From contig NZ_JAHUWT010000002.1 in the NCBI RefSeq assembly GCF_019218885.1, positions 372,001 through 436,000 of the forward strand: 64,000 nt of DNA, read 5' to 3'. The notes under the pieces were generated by a model, which was given only the letters and a program-made list of their open reading frames with translations, was not told the origin of the DNA and searched no databases. Shown piece by piece: positions 8,872 to 17,324 of this stretch (positions are counted from its first letter, which is position 1; the number at the start of each line of letters is the position of its first letter). Origin of the DNA: Bordetella sp. BOR01 (GTDB lineage Bacteria; Pseudomonadota; Gammaproteobacteria; Burkholderiales; Burkholderiaceae_B). Both the position numbers and the translations under genes were made by a program.

Positions 8872-9846
8872 ATGAAATCCTGGCAGAAGATCGTTGCGTG
8901 GGTGGCTATGGCGATCGGTTGTGGTTCGCCGTTGGCCGTCGCATCCGCGGAGTTCCCGAGCAAGCCTGTGACGATTGTCGTTGGCTATGCACCGGGCGGT
9001 GCAACCGACGTGACCGCGCGCATCCTCGCAAAGTCGCTGGCAAAACGGTGGAAGCAGACCGTCGTGGTAGAGAACCGGAGCGGCGCAAGCGGCATGATCG
9101 GGGCCGAGTATGTGGCACGCGCGGCCAGCGATGGTTACGTGCTTTTGCTTGGCTACACCCCGGAAGTATCGATCAATACCTTGATCTATAAAACGATGTC
9201 GTACGACCCGCGCGCAGATCTGGCACCGATAGCGCTGGTCTCCAGCGCCCATTTGTTTCTCGTTTCCGGTCCGAAGATGCCGGTGGATTCGTTCCAGGCT
9301 TTAATGAAGAACAAGGGCAGGGACATGCCCATTACGTTCGGTTCGCCGGGTATCGGCGGCCAGCAGCATCTGGCGGGGGAATACTTGGCGCTTCAGACCG
9401 GGCTTCAAATGATGCATATTCCATACAAGGGCGCATCTCCCGCGGTCGCCGATTTGCTGGGTGGTCAGTTTGATGTCTTCTTTTCCACCCCGCCGGTGAT
9501 CTTGCCGCACATCCGTACCGGCCGCCTCAAACCTATCATGGTCACCAGCAACGAAAGAGACCCGCTGATGCCCGATGTGCCTTCGGCGCGCGAGGTGGGC
9601 CTCGAGAATTTCGAGATTGCAAATTGGTTCGGCTTCTTCGGGCCCAAGGGAACGGACCCTGCGATCATAGAAAAAATCTCGGCCGACACTGCGCTGGTTC
9701 TTGAAGAGCCCGAAGTGCGCGCACAGCTTCAGGCGAATGGCCTGACCGCCACATACATGAACGCCCCGGCGCTCAAGGCTTACCTGGCCGAGGAAATGGA
9801 TAAATACGGTGGCATCATCGCCCGATCGGGGATAGAGAAACAATAA
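8872..9846 (+). CDS. Bug-family periplasmic tripartite tricarboxylate receptor
   Basis: Second Bug receptor of this operon, 324 aa. It has a signal peptide ending near ASAEF and the family blocks FPSKPVTIVVGYAPGGATD, ENRSGASGMIGAEYVARA, GQQHLAGEYLAL and MMHIPYKGASPAVADLL. ATG 8872 follows GGAGA with 7-nt spacing. Its sequence is clearly different from the receptor at 6975, so the pair may recognise different ligands rather than being a recent duplication. The ligand cannot be assigned. The operon seems to end here. Confidence 0.95.
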   Translation: MKSWQKIVAWVAMAIGCGSPLAVASAEFPSKPVTIVVGYAPGGATDVTARILAKSLAKRWKQTVVVENRSGASGMIGAEYVARAASDGYVLLLGYTPEVSINTLIYKTMSYDPRADLAPIALVSSAHLFLVSGPKMPVDSFQALMKNKGRDMPITFGSPGIGGQQHLAGEYLALQTGLQMMHIPYKGASPAVADLLGGQFDVFFSTPPVILPHIRTGRLKPIMVTSNERDPLMPDVPSAREVGLENFEIANWFGFFGPKGTDPAIIEKISADTALVLEEPEVRAQLQANGLTATYMNAPALKAYLAEEMDKYGGIIARSGIEKQ

Positions 9847-9921
9847 CGGCCGCGTAACTTGTGAAAACGGATCACTGTACCTACACTTTGCCTGACTTGG
9901 ACTTAGGATTTGAGGTTTCCG

Positions 9922-10548
9922 GTGACCTTCTTCTCTTTGCGTGCACGGCTCTTGGCCTGCGTCGTCTTGCTTTGCGTCGCTTTTGCGCCGGCCATGGCGG
10001 GTTCTCCGTCCGAGCCAGCCATGGCCGGGCAAATGATCACAAGCCAGATCCCGGGTGGGCAGCAAACCCGGGAGTATGCCCGCAATGGTCGCCTGGTCTA
10101 CGAGGTGATTGAACGCCAGAAGCTTGTTGGCTCTTCGCATGCCCTTGAAGCGGTCGAGCGGGAATGGCTGGATGATGGCACCCCCATGCGTGACCAGACT
10201 TTCCTGGCGGGCAAGGAAATCCAAGCCACCTTCTGGTACATGAACGGCAAGGTGAAGGAAAAGCGCACGGACCAATCCATCCGTAAGCCGGGTGGCATTG
10301 CCGGCACTTATGTTGAACACTTCTCGGATCTTGGCGTGCTGCAAGCAAGCGGCGTATACCAAGGCCAGTCTCGGCCGGTGGGGGTGCATCGCGAGTACGA
10401 TGAGCAGGGGCGGCTCAAAAGGGAACTGACCTATTCCCCTGACGGGGTCAAGCTTTCCGAGAAGGCTCTCGATGCGGAGGGCGCAGAGAAAAGCGCTGCA
10501 TCGTATTTCCCCGATGGCTCGCGCAAGATAGACAACGGCAGCCCATGA
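9922..10548 (+). CDS. Exported protein with MORN-like/YwqK-type repeats
   Basis: Small exported protein of about 208 aa. A signal peptide (LRARLLACVVLLCVAFAPAM) is followed by a domain with repeated patterns of the type G-R-L-x-x-E-x-x-Y (YDEQGRLKRELTYSPDGVKL, then AASYFPDGSRK). This is like MORN-variant or YwqK-type beta repeats. I preferred GTG 9922, with GAGG 6 nt upstream, to TTG 9910. It is transcribed towards the molybdoenzyme gene on the other strand. A short hairpin overlaps its stop codon (about 10535-10562) but lacks a T-run. Function unknown. Confidence 0.6.
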   Translation: MTFFSLRARLLACVVLLCVAFAPAMAGSPSEPAMAGQMITSQIPGGQQTREYARNGRLVYEVIERQKLVGSSHALEAVEREWLDDGTPMRDQTFLAGKEIQATFWYMNGKVKEKRTDQSIRKPGGIAGTYVEHFSDLGVLQASGVYQGQSRPVGVHREYDEQGRLKRELTYSPDGVKLSEKALDAEGAEKSAASYFPDGSRKIDNGSP

Positions 10549-10601
10549 ACGGCCCTGCCGTCAGTGTGCATGGTTTGTTCTCACTTGAGGCAGGCGCGGC
10601 G

Positions 10602-11378
10602 TCAGATGCCCGCATACCATTCGTAGCCGCGATCTTCCCAATAGCCGCCTCGGCCACCCCACAAGGCATCGAATGCAGAGACGACTTCGATTCTCATCAG
10701 GTACTTTGCCTGCTTGTAACCTAGTTGTCTTTCGACCCGCAGCCGTAGCGGCGCACCGTGCGCAACGGGCAGGTCCTTGCCGTTCATGCCATAGGCGAGA
10801 ATGGTTTGAGAGTGATAAGCATCCAGCAGGTCGATACTTTCGTAATAGCGGCCGCTGCCGTCGAATGTAATCTCCAGTTCGTCGGCACAGTGGAATACGA
10901 CATAGCGCGCGCCCGGCTTCAATCGCGCCAGATCCAGGATCCGTCCAAGAGCAACACCTTGCCATTGCCCGATCGCGCTCCACCCCTCGACGCAATCGTG
11001 TCGAGTGATCTGTGCGCGCGATGGCAGACGCTTCAGGTCGGAAAGCGCCAAGCTCAGCGGCTGTTCTACCAGCCCATCCACCTGCAATCGCCAATCGACG
11101 AAGTCTTGTTCAAGCAAGCGGTTGTACTCCGCGGAATCGGGTGCTTGGGTGCCATTGGCGCGGAACATAGGCGATAGGTCTGCCACGCTGTATTCCCGAG
11201 CCAGCGATTGGCGGCCAAGCAGCAACCGCTGGCCGCTCATCGTCAGCTTCTCGGTATTGCGTAGCACCGAGCCGAACTCTGCGCTTTGTGTCATACGATC
11301 GCATCCGGCCAGCAAGGCGGAGCCAGCGCCAGCTATCAAGCCGGTCAAAATCCGTCGCCGAGAGAATCCTGGCTTCAT
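10602..11378 (-). CDS. Molybdopterin-dependent oxidoreductase, YedY/sulfite-oxidase fold
   Basis: A 258-aa molybdopterin-binding oxidoreductase of the sulfite oxidase/YedY type. The molybdenum-ligating cysteine is in ITRHDCVEGWSAIGQW at about Cys129. The N-terminus has a twin-arginine-like start (SRRRILTG) and a lipobox-like LLAGC at residues 22-26, so it may be exported folded and lipid-anchored. The start overlaps the stop of the cytochrome b gene by ATGA, indicating translational coupling: the cytochrome probably supplies or accepts its electrons. This resembles the MsrPQ arrangement, but the partner here is a soluble-domain-free cytochrome b of another type. Substrate unknown. Confidence 0.9.
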   Translation of the reverse strand: MKPGFSRRRILTGLIAGAGSALLAGCDRMTQSAEFGSVLRNTEKLTMSGQRLLLGRQSLAREYSVADLSPMFRANGTQAPDSAEYNRLLEQDFVDWRLQVDGLVEQPLSLALSDLKRLPSRAQITRHDCVEGWSAIGQWQGVALGRILDLARLKPGARYVVFHCADELEITFDGSGRYYESIDLLDAYHSQTILAYGMNGKDLPVAHGAPLRLRVERQLGYKQAKYLMRIEVVSAFDALWGGRGGYWEDRGYEWYAGI

Positions 11379-12241
11379 GACGCATCTCCCGCATGGTCGA
11401 TGGCGTAACGCCCGTTGATCATCGACCGCAAGTTGTTCCAGAAACCGGATAAGACAACCATCAACACATGGACGACGACAAACAACACGAGCAGGGACGC
11501 CGTGATGAAGTGCAACGTCCGTGCCGAAGGGCGTCCACCGAACAGGTCGGGCAGGAATGGGAAGACGGCGTTCAGGCCGGGCGACATTGTCAATCCGGTC
11601 AAGACCATCAATGGAAGCAAGACCAGCGCCACGAGCAAGTAAGTGATTTTTTGCAAGGCGTTATAGCGTCGTGCCTCGCTACCCTTGGCGAAACGAAGAC
11701 GTGCATGGCCCAGCACTTCGTGCCACAAATGCCGCGGTTTCAACTGGTCTCGATTCGGCAATATGTCTCGGCGGATATGGCCACGCCAGAACCCGTGCGC
11801 CAAGTAGACCAGGCCATTGATGACCAGCAGCCAGGCAGAGAGAAAGTGCCAGTTTCTGCCCGCGCCGAGGTCGTGATATGAGGGGATGGTGAGCCAGGTC
11901 GGAAACGCCCGCGCCGTGGCGGCATTACCTTCGCGAGAGACCCCCAGAATGCCTGTCGTCTCGATGCGCAGCGAACCGACCTGGAAAAAGCCGTGCAAGC
12001 CGTCTTCGTGTTGGCGGGATCCGATGGCAATGAATGCCTGGTCCGCATCTGCCCCATATTGCCCCCAATAAAGCCTGGGGTGCGCATTGAAGATTTGCAG
12101 TCCGCTCAGCAACAAGATGGAAAGACAGAACACATTTACCCAGTGAGTGATGCGCACCGTCACTGAATGCCGCCGGATGAACTGACGAGGCGTTGGGCCG
12201 GTGGGTGGCACTCGCACGTGCGTTGAATCAGGAGCGCTCAT
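11375..12241 (-). CDS. Membrane cytochrome b subunit (b561/FdhI-like)
   Basis: Integral membrane cytochrome b of about 288 aa with four main hydrophobic segments. Candidate haem histidines are in RITHWVNVF, RNWHFLSAW, YLAHGFW and the late HFITASLL...VVVHVLM segment. It resembles formate-dehydrogenase gamma or nickel-dependent hydrogenase b-type cytochromes. ATG 12241 (MSAPDSTH) has GAGG upstream and is preferred to the longer frame at 12298. Its stop overlaps the start of the molybdoenzyme, so the two probably form one membrane redox complex that exchanges electrons with the quinone pool. Confidence 0.88.
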   Translation of the reverse strand: MSAPDSTHVRVPPTGPTPRQFIRRHSVTVRITHWVNVFCLSILLLSGLQIFNAHPRLYWGQYGADADQAFIAIGSRQHEDGLHGFFQVGSLRIETTGILGVSREGNAATARAFPTWLTIPSYHDLGAGRNWHFLSAWLLVINGLVYLAHGFWRGHIRRDILPNRDQLKPRHLWHEVLGHARLRFAKGSEARRYNALQKITYLLVALVLLPLMVLTGLTMSPGLNAVFPFLPDLFGGRPSARTLHFITASLLVLFVVVHVLMVVLSGFWNNLRSMINGRYAIDHAGDAS

Positions 12242-12301
12242 TGGAAAACCTCGCGCCGGCTGGCCGATACCGCCAGCCGGCAATGGTGGTTGCGCCATTG
12301 A

Positions 12302-12937
12302 TTACATGGGCGGAACGACACCGTTTTTGCCCACGATCAGTTGGCCTGCGGACAGGGTGCCGTTTGCGTCCTTTTGGGTGGAAATGAACACCGCCGCTTC
12401 TGGTTTCACATCGTCGGGCGTGGCGGGCGCCAGCGTGACGACCGGCGTGCCATTGGGAATAGAGATTTTCTTCTCTTGCCCATGATAGTTAACGGTCACG
12501 ACGCTACCGTCCACCGACTTGACCGCATCCCCGACGGTTGCATTGGTCATCGTGCTGTTGGGTTTCAAGTCCCAGCCGTAGCTGCCTTCGCCAAGCCCCT
12601 TCAGGGCCGGCGGGAATATCAGCACTTCCAGTGCGCCGTCGCCGCCTTCAGACTTGGGCAACGATGCAATGCCCACGAAATCGCCCGGCTTGATATCGCT
12701 GATACTGGCTTTCTGTACGGCGGATACCTTCCAGCCGTCCGTGAGCTTCACGGTAACCGGCTGGCCATCGCGTGATTTCACCTGAAGCTGGTCGCCCGTC
12801 AACGAGACGACATGGCCCCGCACACGGGCGCCCTGGTCAGCTGCGCCAGCGGCAGTGGCGGTGGCCAGGCCCCCGGCCGCGAGTACTGCACCGGTCAGGC
12901 TGCTGGCGAGAAGCTTGCGAAGTCGTGAAATATCCAT
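12302..12937 (-). CDS. Exported DUF5666-like protein
   Basis: Exported protein of 211 aa with a signal peptide (LASSLTGAVLAAGGLATATA). The mature part has short beta-rich motifs such as VKLTDGWKVSAVQ and DIKPGDFVGIASLPK, as in the DUF5666 group, whose members are predicted OB-like periplasmic proteins. ATG 12937 has AGGAG at good spacing; the longer open frame to 13123 is not needed. It is immediately upstream of the cytochrome b/molybdoenzyme pair on the same strand, 60 nt before it, and may be an accessory to that complex. This is inferred from position only. Confidence 0.7.
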   Translation of the reverse strand: MDISRLRKLLASSLTGAVLAAGGLATATAAGAADQGARVRGHVVSLTGDQLQVKSRDGQPVTVKLTDGWKVSAVQKASISDIKPGDFVGIASLPKSEGGDGALEVLIFPPALKGLGEGSYGWDLKPNSTMTNATVGDAVKSVDGSVVTVNYHGQEKKISIPNGTPVVTLAPATPDDVKPEAAVFISTQKDANGTLSAGQLIVGKNGVVPPM

Positions 12938-13055
12938 TCTGAATCTCCTGGGCGATATAAGCATCGCGCTACAAATACTTGGCGCATGAGCGAGGAATAC
13001 CGCCGAGAGCCGCGCCGAAAATCTCTCGAAAGTGACAAGCCGATGCGAAGCCGTA

Positions 13056-13559
13056 CTAAGCCAATTGCGCGCGCCGGCGTTGCGAACGAATCCACCAGGA
13101 CTGCGCTGCGGATCCCAGCACAAAGATGCCTAGCCATGCCGCTAGCGTGCCGCGCACGATGGGGGATTCAGGTCCATCCGCAAGGGGATGGGCAACGGGC
13201 AGCCGCGTCAACGTCTCATTGATCCCGGGGACCAACAGCAGAAAGAAGCTGAATGCGAACCCGAACTGGGATAGGTAGGGCCGAGCGCGTCCCAGGATGG
13301 GTAGCTTTGAAACGAATAGCGCGCCGAGTACTGCAAGCAGCGCCAGGATGCCCAGGGCATGGCCGATATTGAAGCCGCCAGCACTGGATAGCCCGAACGA
13401 GGTGAACACAGAGACCACCAATCCGGACAGGTAAACCTTGGCGGACCGGGTGGTGGCATCGATTTGCCGGTAGCGGGCGTAGCTATAAAGTCCCGCGGCA
13501 AACGTGGCCAGGCTGGCGACGGTATGGAAGGCGCCCAAGGCGGAAATAGGATGAGGCAT
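13056..13559 (-). CDS. Four-TM membrane protein under putative TetR control
   Basis: Small integral membrane protein of 167 aa, about four hydrophobic segments (TVASLATFAAGLYSYA; VYLSGLVVSVFTSFGL; LGILALLAVLGALFV; FGFAFSFFLLLVPG). No catalytic motif is recognised; it is vaguely like the DUF2231/DUF2306 membrane families. ATG 13559 is preferred; a TTG four codons upstream is possible. A copy of the TetR-type operator (13563-13580) lies only 4 bp upstream of the start, so repression would be tight or would act over the leader. A role in export or tolerance of the TetR ligand is possible but unproven. Confidence 0.7.
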   Translation of the reverse strand: MPHPISALGAFHTVASLATFAAGLYSYARYRQIDATTRSAKVYLSGLVVSVFTSFGLSSAGGFNIGHALGILALLAVLGALFVSKLPILGRARPYLSQFGFAFSFFLLLVPGINETLTRLPVAHPLADGPESPIVRGTLAAWLGIFVLGSAAQSWWIRSQRRRAQLA

Positions 13560-13562
13560 GTT

Positions 13563-13580
13563 AGCAACCAACTAGTTGAT
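13563..13580. promoter_or_regulatory. TetR-type operator copy 1
   Basis: AGCAACCAACTAGTTGAT, the reverse complement of the operator at 14368-14385 with 16 of 18 positions identical. The core CAACTAGTTG is a perfect palindrome. It sits directly upstream of the membrane protein gene. Nothing else in the window explains three copies of this word around one TetR gene. Confidence 0.65.
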
Positions 13581-13638
13581 CGATTGAATAGTCAAAAAAA
13601 TGAGTGCCTTGCGGCCCTCGTCGTAAGGTAGATCCGGT

Positions 13639-14220
13639 CTATGCCTTCAGTCGACTTATCGCGGTACGTGAAATTGCCTGGAATGATTCAGGATCCCTCA
13701 AGGCCCGCGCAGTCAGCATCGCGCCATGCACCGTGGACATAAAGGTCCGAGCCTCGACCAGGGGGCTATCACGCAATTGGAATTGCGACTTTGCCACACC
13801 CTTTTCCAAAACCGTCGCGATCCAGGCCGTCAGGTCTTGGAAATAGCCCCGCACCTCGTCCGCGATCTCTTGCGGGATCATGGGCGATTCGGCAGCCAGC
13901 ATGGCGCAAATGCACATGGACGACGTGCCCTCGCGTATGCATTCCGTCCAATAATCGGTATAGGCCGTCAGTTGCGCCAGCGGATCATCGATGTGTTGTT
14001 CAAGAGCCGCCAGGCCCTCGAGAGCCTGTTCCCGGTGTCGTACGACTACGGTCAGGACCAACTCTGCCTTGCTCGGGAAATGGTGGTGGATGCTGGGCTT
14101 GCCGATATGTACCCGTTTGGACACATCGGCATAGCTAAACCCGTGATAGCCACCCGCAGCAAGCAGCAGCTTCGTATGGTCTGCGATTTCGGTTGCCCGG
14201 GGGGAAAGCTCCGCGCTCAT
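13639..14220 (-). CDS. TetR/AcrR family transcriptional regulator
   Basis: TetR-family repressor of 193 aa. The N-terminal helix-turn-helix covers about residues 28-50 (FSYADVSKRVHIGKPSIHHH), followed by the family's FPSKAELV segment. The rest is the ligand-binding all-helical domain with a CxC pair (SSMCICAML). Start ATG 14220 (MSAELSPR) is preferred; ATG 14268 is an in-frame alternative. An operator-like sequence (14277-14294) lies in its own promoter region, indicating autoregulation. Two better copies lie upstream of the membrane protein gene and of the SnoaL/SDR pair, which are therefore its likely regulon. Confidence 0.92.
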   Translation of the reverse strand: MSAELSPRATEIADHTKLLLAAGGYHGFSYADVSKRVHIGKPSIHHHFPSKAELVLTVVVRHREQALEGLAALEQHIDDPLAQLTAYTDYWTECIREGTSSMCICAMLAAESPMIPQEIADEVRGYFQDLTAWIATVLEKGVAKSQFQLRDSPLVEARTFMSTVHGAMLTARALRDPESFQAISRTAISRLKA

Positions 14221-14276
14221 AGGATATTCACTCGATTTGCTCAAAATGTGTGCAATGCCTGCTTGCATGGCAGCCA

Positions 14277-14294
14277 ATCTACTAGTTGGTCGGC
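14277..14294. promoter_or_regulatory. TetR-type operator copy 2 (tetR promoter)
   Basis: ATCTACTAGTTGGTCGGC matches the operator at 14368-14385 at 14 of 18 positions. It is 57 bp upstream of the TetR start codon on the minus strand, suitable for weaker autorepression. Confidence 0.5.
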
Positions 14295-14367
14295 TGAATG
14301 TCAAACTTTTTTCGCATGGGTCGAACGAGCACCGTAGAACGCGTTCGATTTCTGGGCAACTTAATTG

Positions 14368-14390
14368 ATCAACTAGTTGGTTGATATAAT
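14368..14390 (+). promoter_or_regulatory. TetR-type operator copy 3 overlapping a consensus -10 box
   Basis: ATCAACTAGTTGGTTGAT (14368-14385) is an inverted repeat (ATCAAC...GTTGAT) containing the palindrome CAACTAGTTG. The last T begins a perfect TATAAT at 14385-14390. No good -35 with 17-bp spacing is obvious. A repressor bound here would block the promoter of the SnoaL-like/SDR genes; the leader to the ATG at 14525 would be about 125 nt. Confidence 0.65.
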
Positions 14391-14524
14391 GCCCTTACTC
14401 TATCCCTGCCTTGAGCGCCTTCCATATCTGGCGGCGCACGCCGGCATCGACACCCTCGCGATGCAATTTTTCGGCTTCATAGTGGCGATAGCTGTCATCA
14501 CCAATGAACGAAGAGAGGTGAAGT

Positions 14525-15070
14525 ATGCACATCGATGGCCTGCACGAACTAGAGCATAGGCTGCGCATCGTCGAGGATAAGCTTGCTATCTACGAGCTGA
14601 TCGCATCCCATCCGCCCAGCGCAGATACCGGCGCCGCCGGGTACACCATATCGGTCTACCGCGAGGACGGCATATTTGATCGCGGTCCGACCTTGGACGG
14701 CGCCAACGGCGCGACGGCTATCGCGGCATTCATACAGAGGCCCGAGCATGGTGAAGCCATCCGCGGCGGACTCGCGCACTTCACCGGCCTGCCCCTCATC
14801 GATCTGCGGGGCGATGCCGCGGTGGTCACTTCCTATCTGATGATTGTTCATCTCGACCACGAGGGTGAACCCCGCGCTCTGCCAAACCACGGGGAATCGA
14901 CGGGATATCGAATCCACCGCACCGTTGTCAATCGCTGGGAACTCGAACGGTGCGATAGCCGATGGACCATCAAGAAACGGACGCTTCTACCCGTCGATGG
15001 ATCGGAAATTCATCAGGAACTGCTACGAAAGGGGTTGAACGACTTGCACTTTTGCCAACCTGAGGCATAG
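14525..15070 (+). CDS. SnoaL-like (NTF2-fold) protein
   Basis: A 181-aa protein of the SnoaL/NTF2-like type. The N-terminal helical part (LEHRLRIVEDKLAIYELIAS) precedes an acidic segment (YREDGIFDRG) and a beta-rich C-terminal half with RWELERCDSRWTIKKR. Many members are small isomerases, dehydratases or hydroxylating-system accessories. RBS AGAGAGGTG is 4-11 nt upstream of ATG 14525. It is followed by an SDR on the same strand and is probably derepressed by the divergent TetR. It may act on the same small molecule as the SDR. Confidence 0.75.
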   Translation: MHIDGLHELEHRLRIVEDKLAIYELIASHPPSADTGAAGYTISVYREDGIFDRGPTLDGANGATAIAAFIQRPEHGEAIRGGLAHFTGLPLIDLRGDAAVVTSYLMIVHLDHEGEPRALPNHGESTGYRIHRTVVNRWELERCDSRWTIKKRTLLPVDGSEIHQELLRKGLNDLHFCQPEA

Positions 15071-15162
15071 GAGGCGAAGCCTTCCGCGGTTCGGGGATCC
15101 TGGCGTAATTGCCTGCTTCCATCCTCTAATCAGGTTTTGGCGTCGGTCATGGGAATTACGCG

Positions 15163-15972
15163 ATGGATTTGAAGCTTGACGGAAAGGTTGCGCTGGTAAC
15201 CGGCAGCAGCAAGGGTATCGGCGAAGGAATCGCTCGAGGACTGGCACGCGAAGGAGCCATTGTCATTGTTCACGGTCGCGACAAAACCAAGACCGAGGAA
15301 GTGGCTCACGACATCGTCGCGCAGGGTGGGCATGCCCATGTCGTCGTCGGCGACTTGACGCACGACGACGAAGTGCAGCGTCTCGTCGATGAAGCACAAT
15401 CTCTCATTGGTCCGATCGAGATCGTGATCAACAATGCGGGAGGCTCCGGCGAGACAGAGGACTGGTCCACGACCCGGCCCGAAACATGGGCCCTTGGGTA
15501 TGACAGGAACGTTCTTGCGGCGGTCAGGGTCACCAGTCGCCTCCTGCCAAGCATGCGGAGGGCGAAATGGGGAAGAATCGTCAACATCTCCAGCCTTGCC
15601 GCGTTGATGCCTCCATCTAAAAGGCCAGACTATGCGGCTGCCAAGGCGGCCATGATTGCAATGACTGCCTCCCTGGCCAAGGCCGTCGCGGTGGACGGCA
15701 TCACGGCGAACTCCGTTTCACCGGGAACGATCCACAGCGCGAGCCTTGACGAGGCCTTCCGTACCGCGGCAATCGCTCGCGGGGTGGCGGCCGATGCCCC
15801 ATGGAGCGACATTGAGCAAACGGCGCTACCCATGTTCGCCCAGGTTCCCATGGGGCGCGTCGGAACGCTCGAAGAGATCGCGGACGCCGTCTGTTTCCTT
15901 GTCAGCCCCCGAGCCAGCTACATCACCGGAGCAAACCTGAGGCTTGATGGCGGAATGTGGCCTGGACTTTAA
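15163..15972 (+). CDS. Short-chain dehydrogenase/reductase
   Basis: Classical SDR of 269 aa. The glycine-rich nucleotide motif TGSSKGIG is at residues 13-20, NNAG at 90-93, the catalytic serine is in NISSLAA (about 143-144), and Tyr157 and Lys161 form YAAAK. The C-terminus has the usual TGANLRLDGGMW. All catalytic residues are present, so it should be an active NAD(P)-dependent alcohol/ketone oxidoreductase. ATG 15163 lies 92 nt after the SnoaL-like gene. The substrate is unknown. Confidence 0.92.
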   Translation: MDLKLDGKVALVTGSSKGIGEGIARGLAREGAIVIVHGRDKTKTEEVAHDIVAQGGHAHVVVGDLTHDDEVQRLVDEAQSLIGPIEIVINNAGGSGETEDWSTTRPETWALGYDRNVLAAVRVTSRLLPSMRRAKWGRIVNISSLAALMPPSKRPDYAAAKAAMIAMTASLAKAVAVDGITANSVSPGTIHSASLDEAFRTAAIARGVAADAPWSDIEQTALPMFAQVPMGRVGTLEEIADAVCFLVSPRASYITGANLRLDGGMWPGL

Positions 15973-16298
15973 GGCCGATACTGCGCCGAAGTGTTGCCAG
16001 CAGTCGATGAGGTGAGGGGGGTACCGCTGGCTGCGCGAGGGCTTCTTCAGGTGTCTTGCGGGCCGCCCATCGGGTGGTCGAACGGTTGACGGATCAGGCC
16101 CATCACATAGGGCAGTTTCCAAGAGGGTTGCCGGCCTTGTCGGTGACTTGACCGTTCATGCCCGCAAAGGTCTTGCTAATTGGATTGGCAGGAATGGTGC
16201 AGACGGCACGACGGAACACGTACTTTCAACCAGGCGCACGATGTGGGCCTAGGAACCATGTGCAGCAACGCGCATTTTCATAAGAAAGTCCGATGAAT
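15973..16298. other. Intergenic stretch with a possible gene remnant
   Basis: No intact gene is seen. On the minus strand 16103-16225 is open for 40 codons and ends with AGNPLGNCPM and a stop; it reads like the C-terminus of a real protein (TFAGMNGQVTDKAG) but has no start or matching upstream part. It could be a decayed gene end. I could not name the family. Confidence 0.25.
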
Positions 16299-16327
16299 AT
16301 TAATAAAAATATATGTCTTTTAATTAT
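16299..16327. promoter_or_regulatory. AT-rich box similar to the one upstream of the lysR gene
   Basis: This stretch has the pattern ATTAATAAA-n-ATA followed by GTCTTTT-n-ATTAT. The reverse complement of 35810-35844, next to the LysR gene, has the same two parts with a longer spacer. It lies about 80 bp upstream of the nitroreductase gene, the first gene of the long operon. It may be a binding site for the LysR protein encoded at 35856. Confidence 0.4.
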
Positions 16328-16403
16328 CATTTAAAGCCAATAGAGTGGCTGCTTAATCAAGACCGGCAAGGCCGGCAAAAAAACATACGCAAGGAGACAA
16401 CCG

Positions 16404-17183
16404 TTGCGTGGGGACGCGCAGGATGCGCTGCCCGAGGTATCGGAGAGCGCCATCATGCAAGATTCGGCCAGCCTGCGGTGCGAAATGGTGGACGAGGTCA
16501 TTACCTCGCGCCGGTCGGTGCGTGCGTTTCGATCGACGCCCGTGGCGCGCACCGACATCGAAGCCGTGCTGCGGGTGGCGGGCCGCGCACCTTCGGGCAG
16601 CAATATCCAGCCTTGGCGCGTGTACGTGCTGGCCGGGGCCGCACGGGACGGGCTGTCGCGCGCATTGCTGGATGTCTATAACGACCCAGTACGGCGCGAT
16701 AGCGAAACCGAGGAATATGCGTACTACCCCACGCAGTGGATATCGCCTTTCGTGGAGCGGCGCCGCAAGGTTGGATGGGATTTGTACGGGCTGCTGGGCC
16801 TGACCCGGGAAGACAAGGCTGGCATGCATGAGCAGCTGGGTCGCAACTTCTCCTTCTTCGGTGCCCCGGTAGCCCTGATGTTCACCATGGATCGCACGAT
16901 GGAGCTGGGATCCTGGCTGGACTATGGGATGTTCCTGCAAAACATCATGATCGCGGCCCGCGGCCGGGGTATCGATACATGCCCGCAGGCGGCTTTCGCG
17001 CGTTATCACCGCGTCATCCGCGCCTACCTTGGCATGCCGGATCGTGAACGCTTCGTGTGCGGCATGAGCATGGGCTATGCAGACACCGGTGACGTCGTGA
17101 ATTCGCTGGTGGTCGATCGGGCGCCGCTGGACCACTACACGGTATTCATGAACGATGAGCCCGCGCGGGCCAAGCACCCATAA
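16404..17183 (+). CDS. Nitroreductase family protein
   Basis: FMN-dependent nitroreductase-fold protein of 259 aa (242 aa from the alternative start). The FMN-binding N-terminus reads ITSRRSVRAF and the next block RAPSGSNIQPWRVYVL is typical; the late block RGRGIDTCPQAAF is also present. Two starts are plausible: TTG 16404 with AAGGAG 7 nt upstream, and ATG 16455 with GGAGAG 7 nt upstream. I give the longer form. First gene of a long plus-strand operon that continues with Bug, lactonase and Liv transporter genes. It may reduce a nitro, quinone or enone group of the imported compound. Confidence 0.88.
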   Translation: MRGDAQDALPEVSESAIMQDSASLRCEMVDEVITSRRSVRAFRSTPVARTDIEAVLRVAGRAPSGSNIQPWRVYVLAGAARDGLSRALLDVYNDPVRRDSETEEYAYYPTQWISPFVERRRKVGWDLYGLLGLTREDKAGMHEQLGRNFSFFGAPVALMFTMDRTMELGSWLDYGMFLQNIMIAARGRGIDTCPQAAFARYHRVIRAYLGMPDRERFVCGMSMGYADTGDVVNSLVVDRAPLDHYTVFMNDEPARAKHP

Positions 17184-17324
17184 GGAGAATCGCAACGGCA
17201 GTGCGGTAGCAAGATCAGGCCATCGCAAGAATGGCGATCCCGAGATTGTCGGCAATACCCATGGAAAACAGCAAGCCGAGCTCGCCTGTCCAGGCAGGGC
17301 GTCCGGCCATCGAAAGGAGACGAT

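Noticed and set aside
10535-10562. Hairpin ACGGCAG...CTGCCGT at the end of the YwqK-like gene as a terminator
   Set aside because: A 13-nt loop and no T-run; it overlaps the stop codon. Not convincing enough for a separate entry.
14377-14559. 60-codon frame in the leader of the SnoaL-like gene
   Set aside because: It begins inside the operator/-10 region, would start upstream of the probable transcript, and has no ribosome site.
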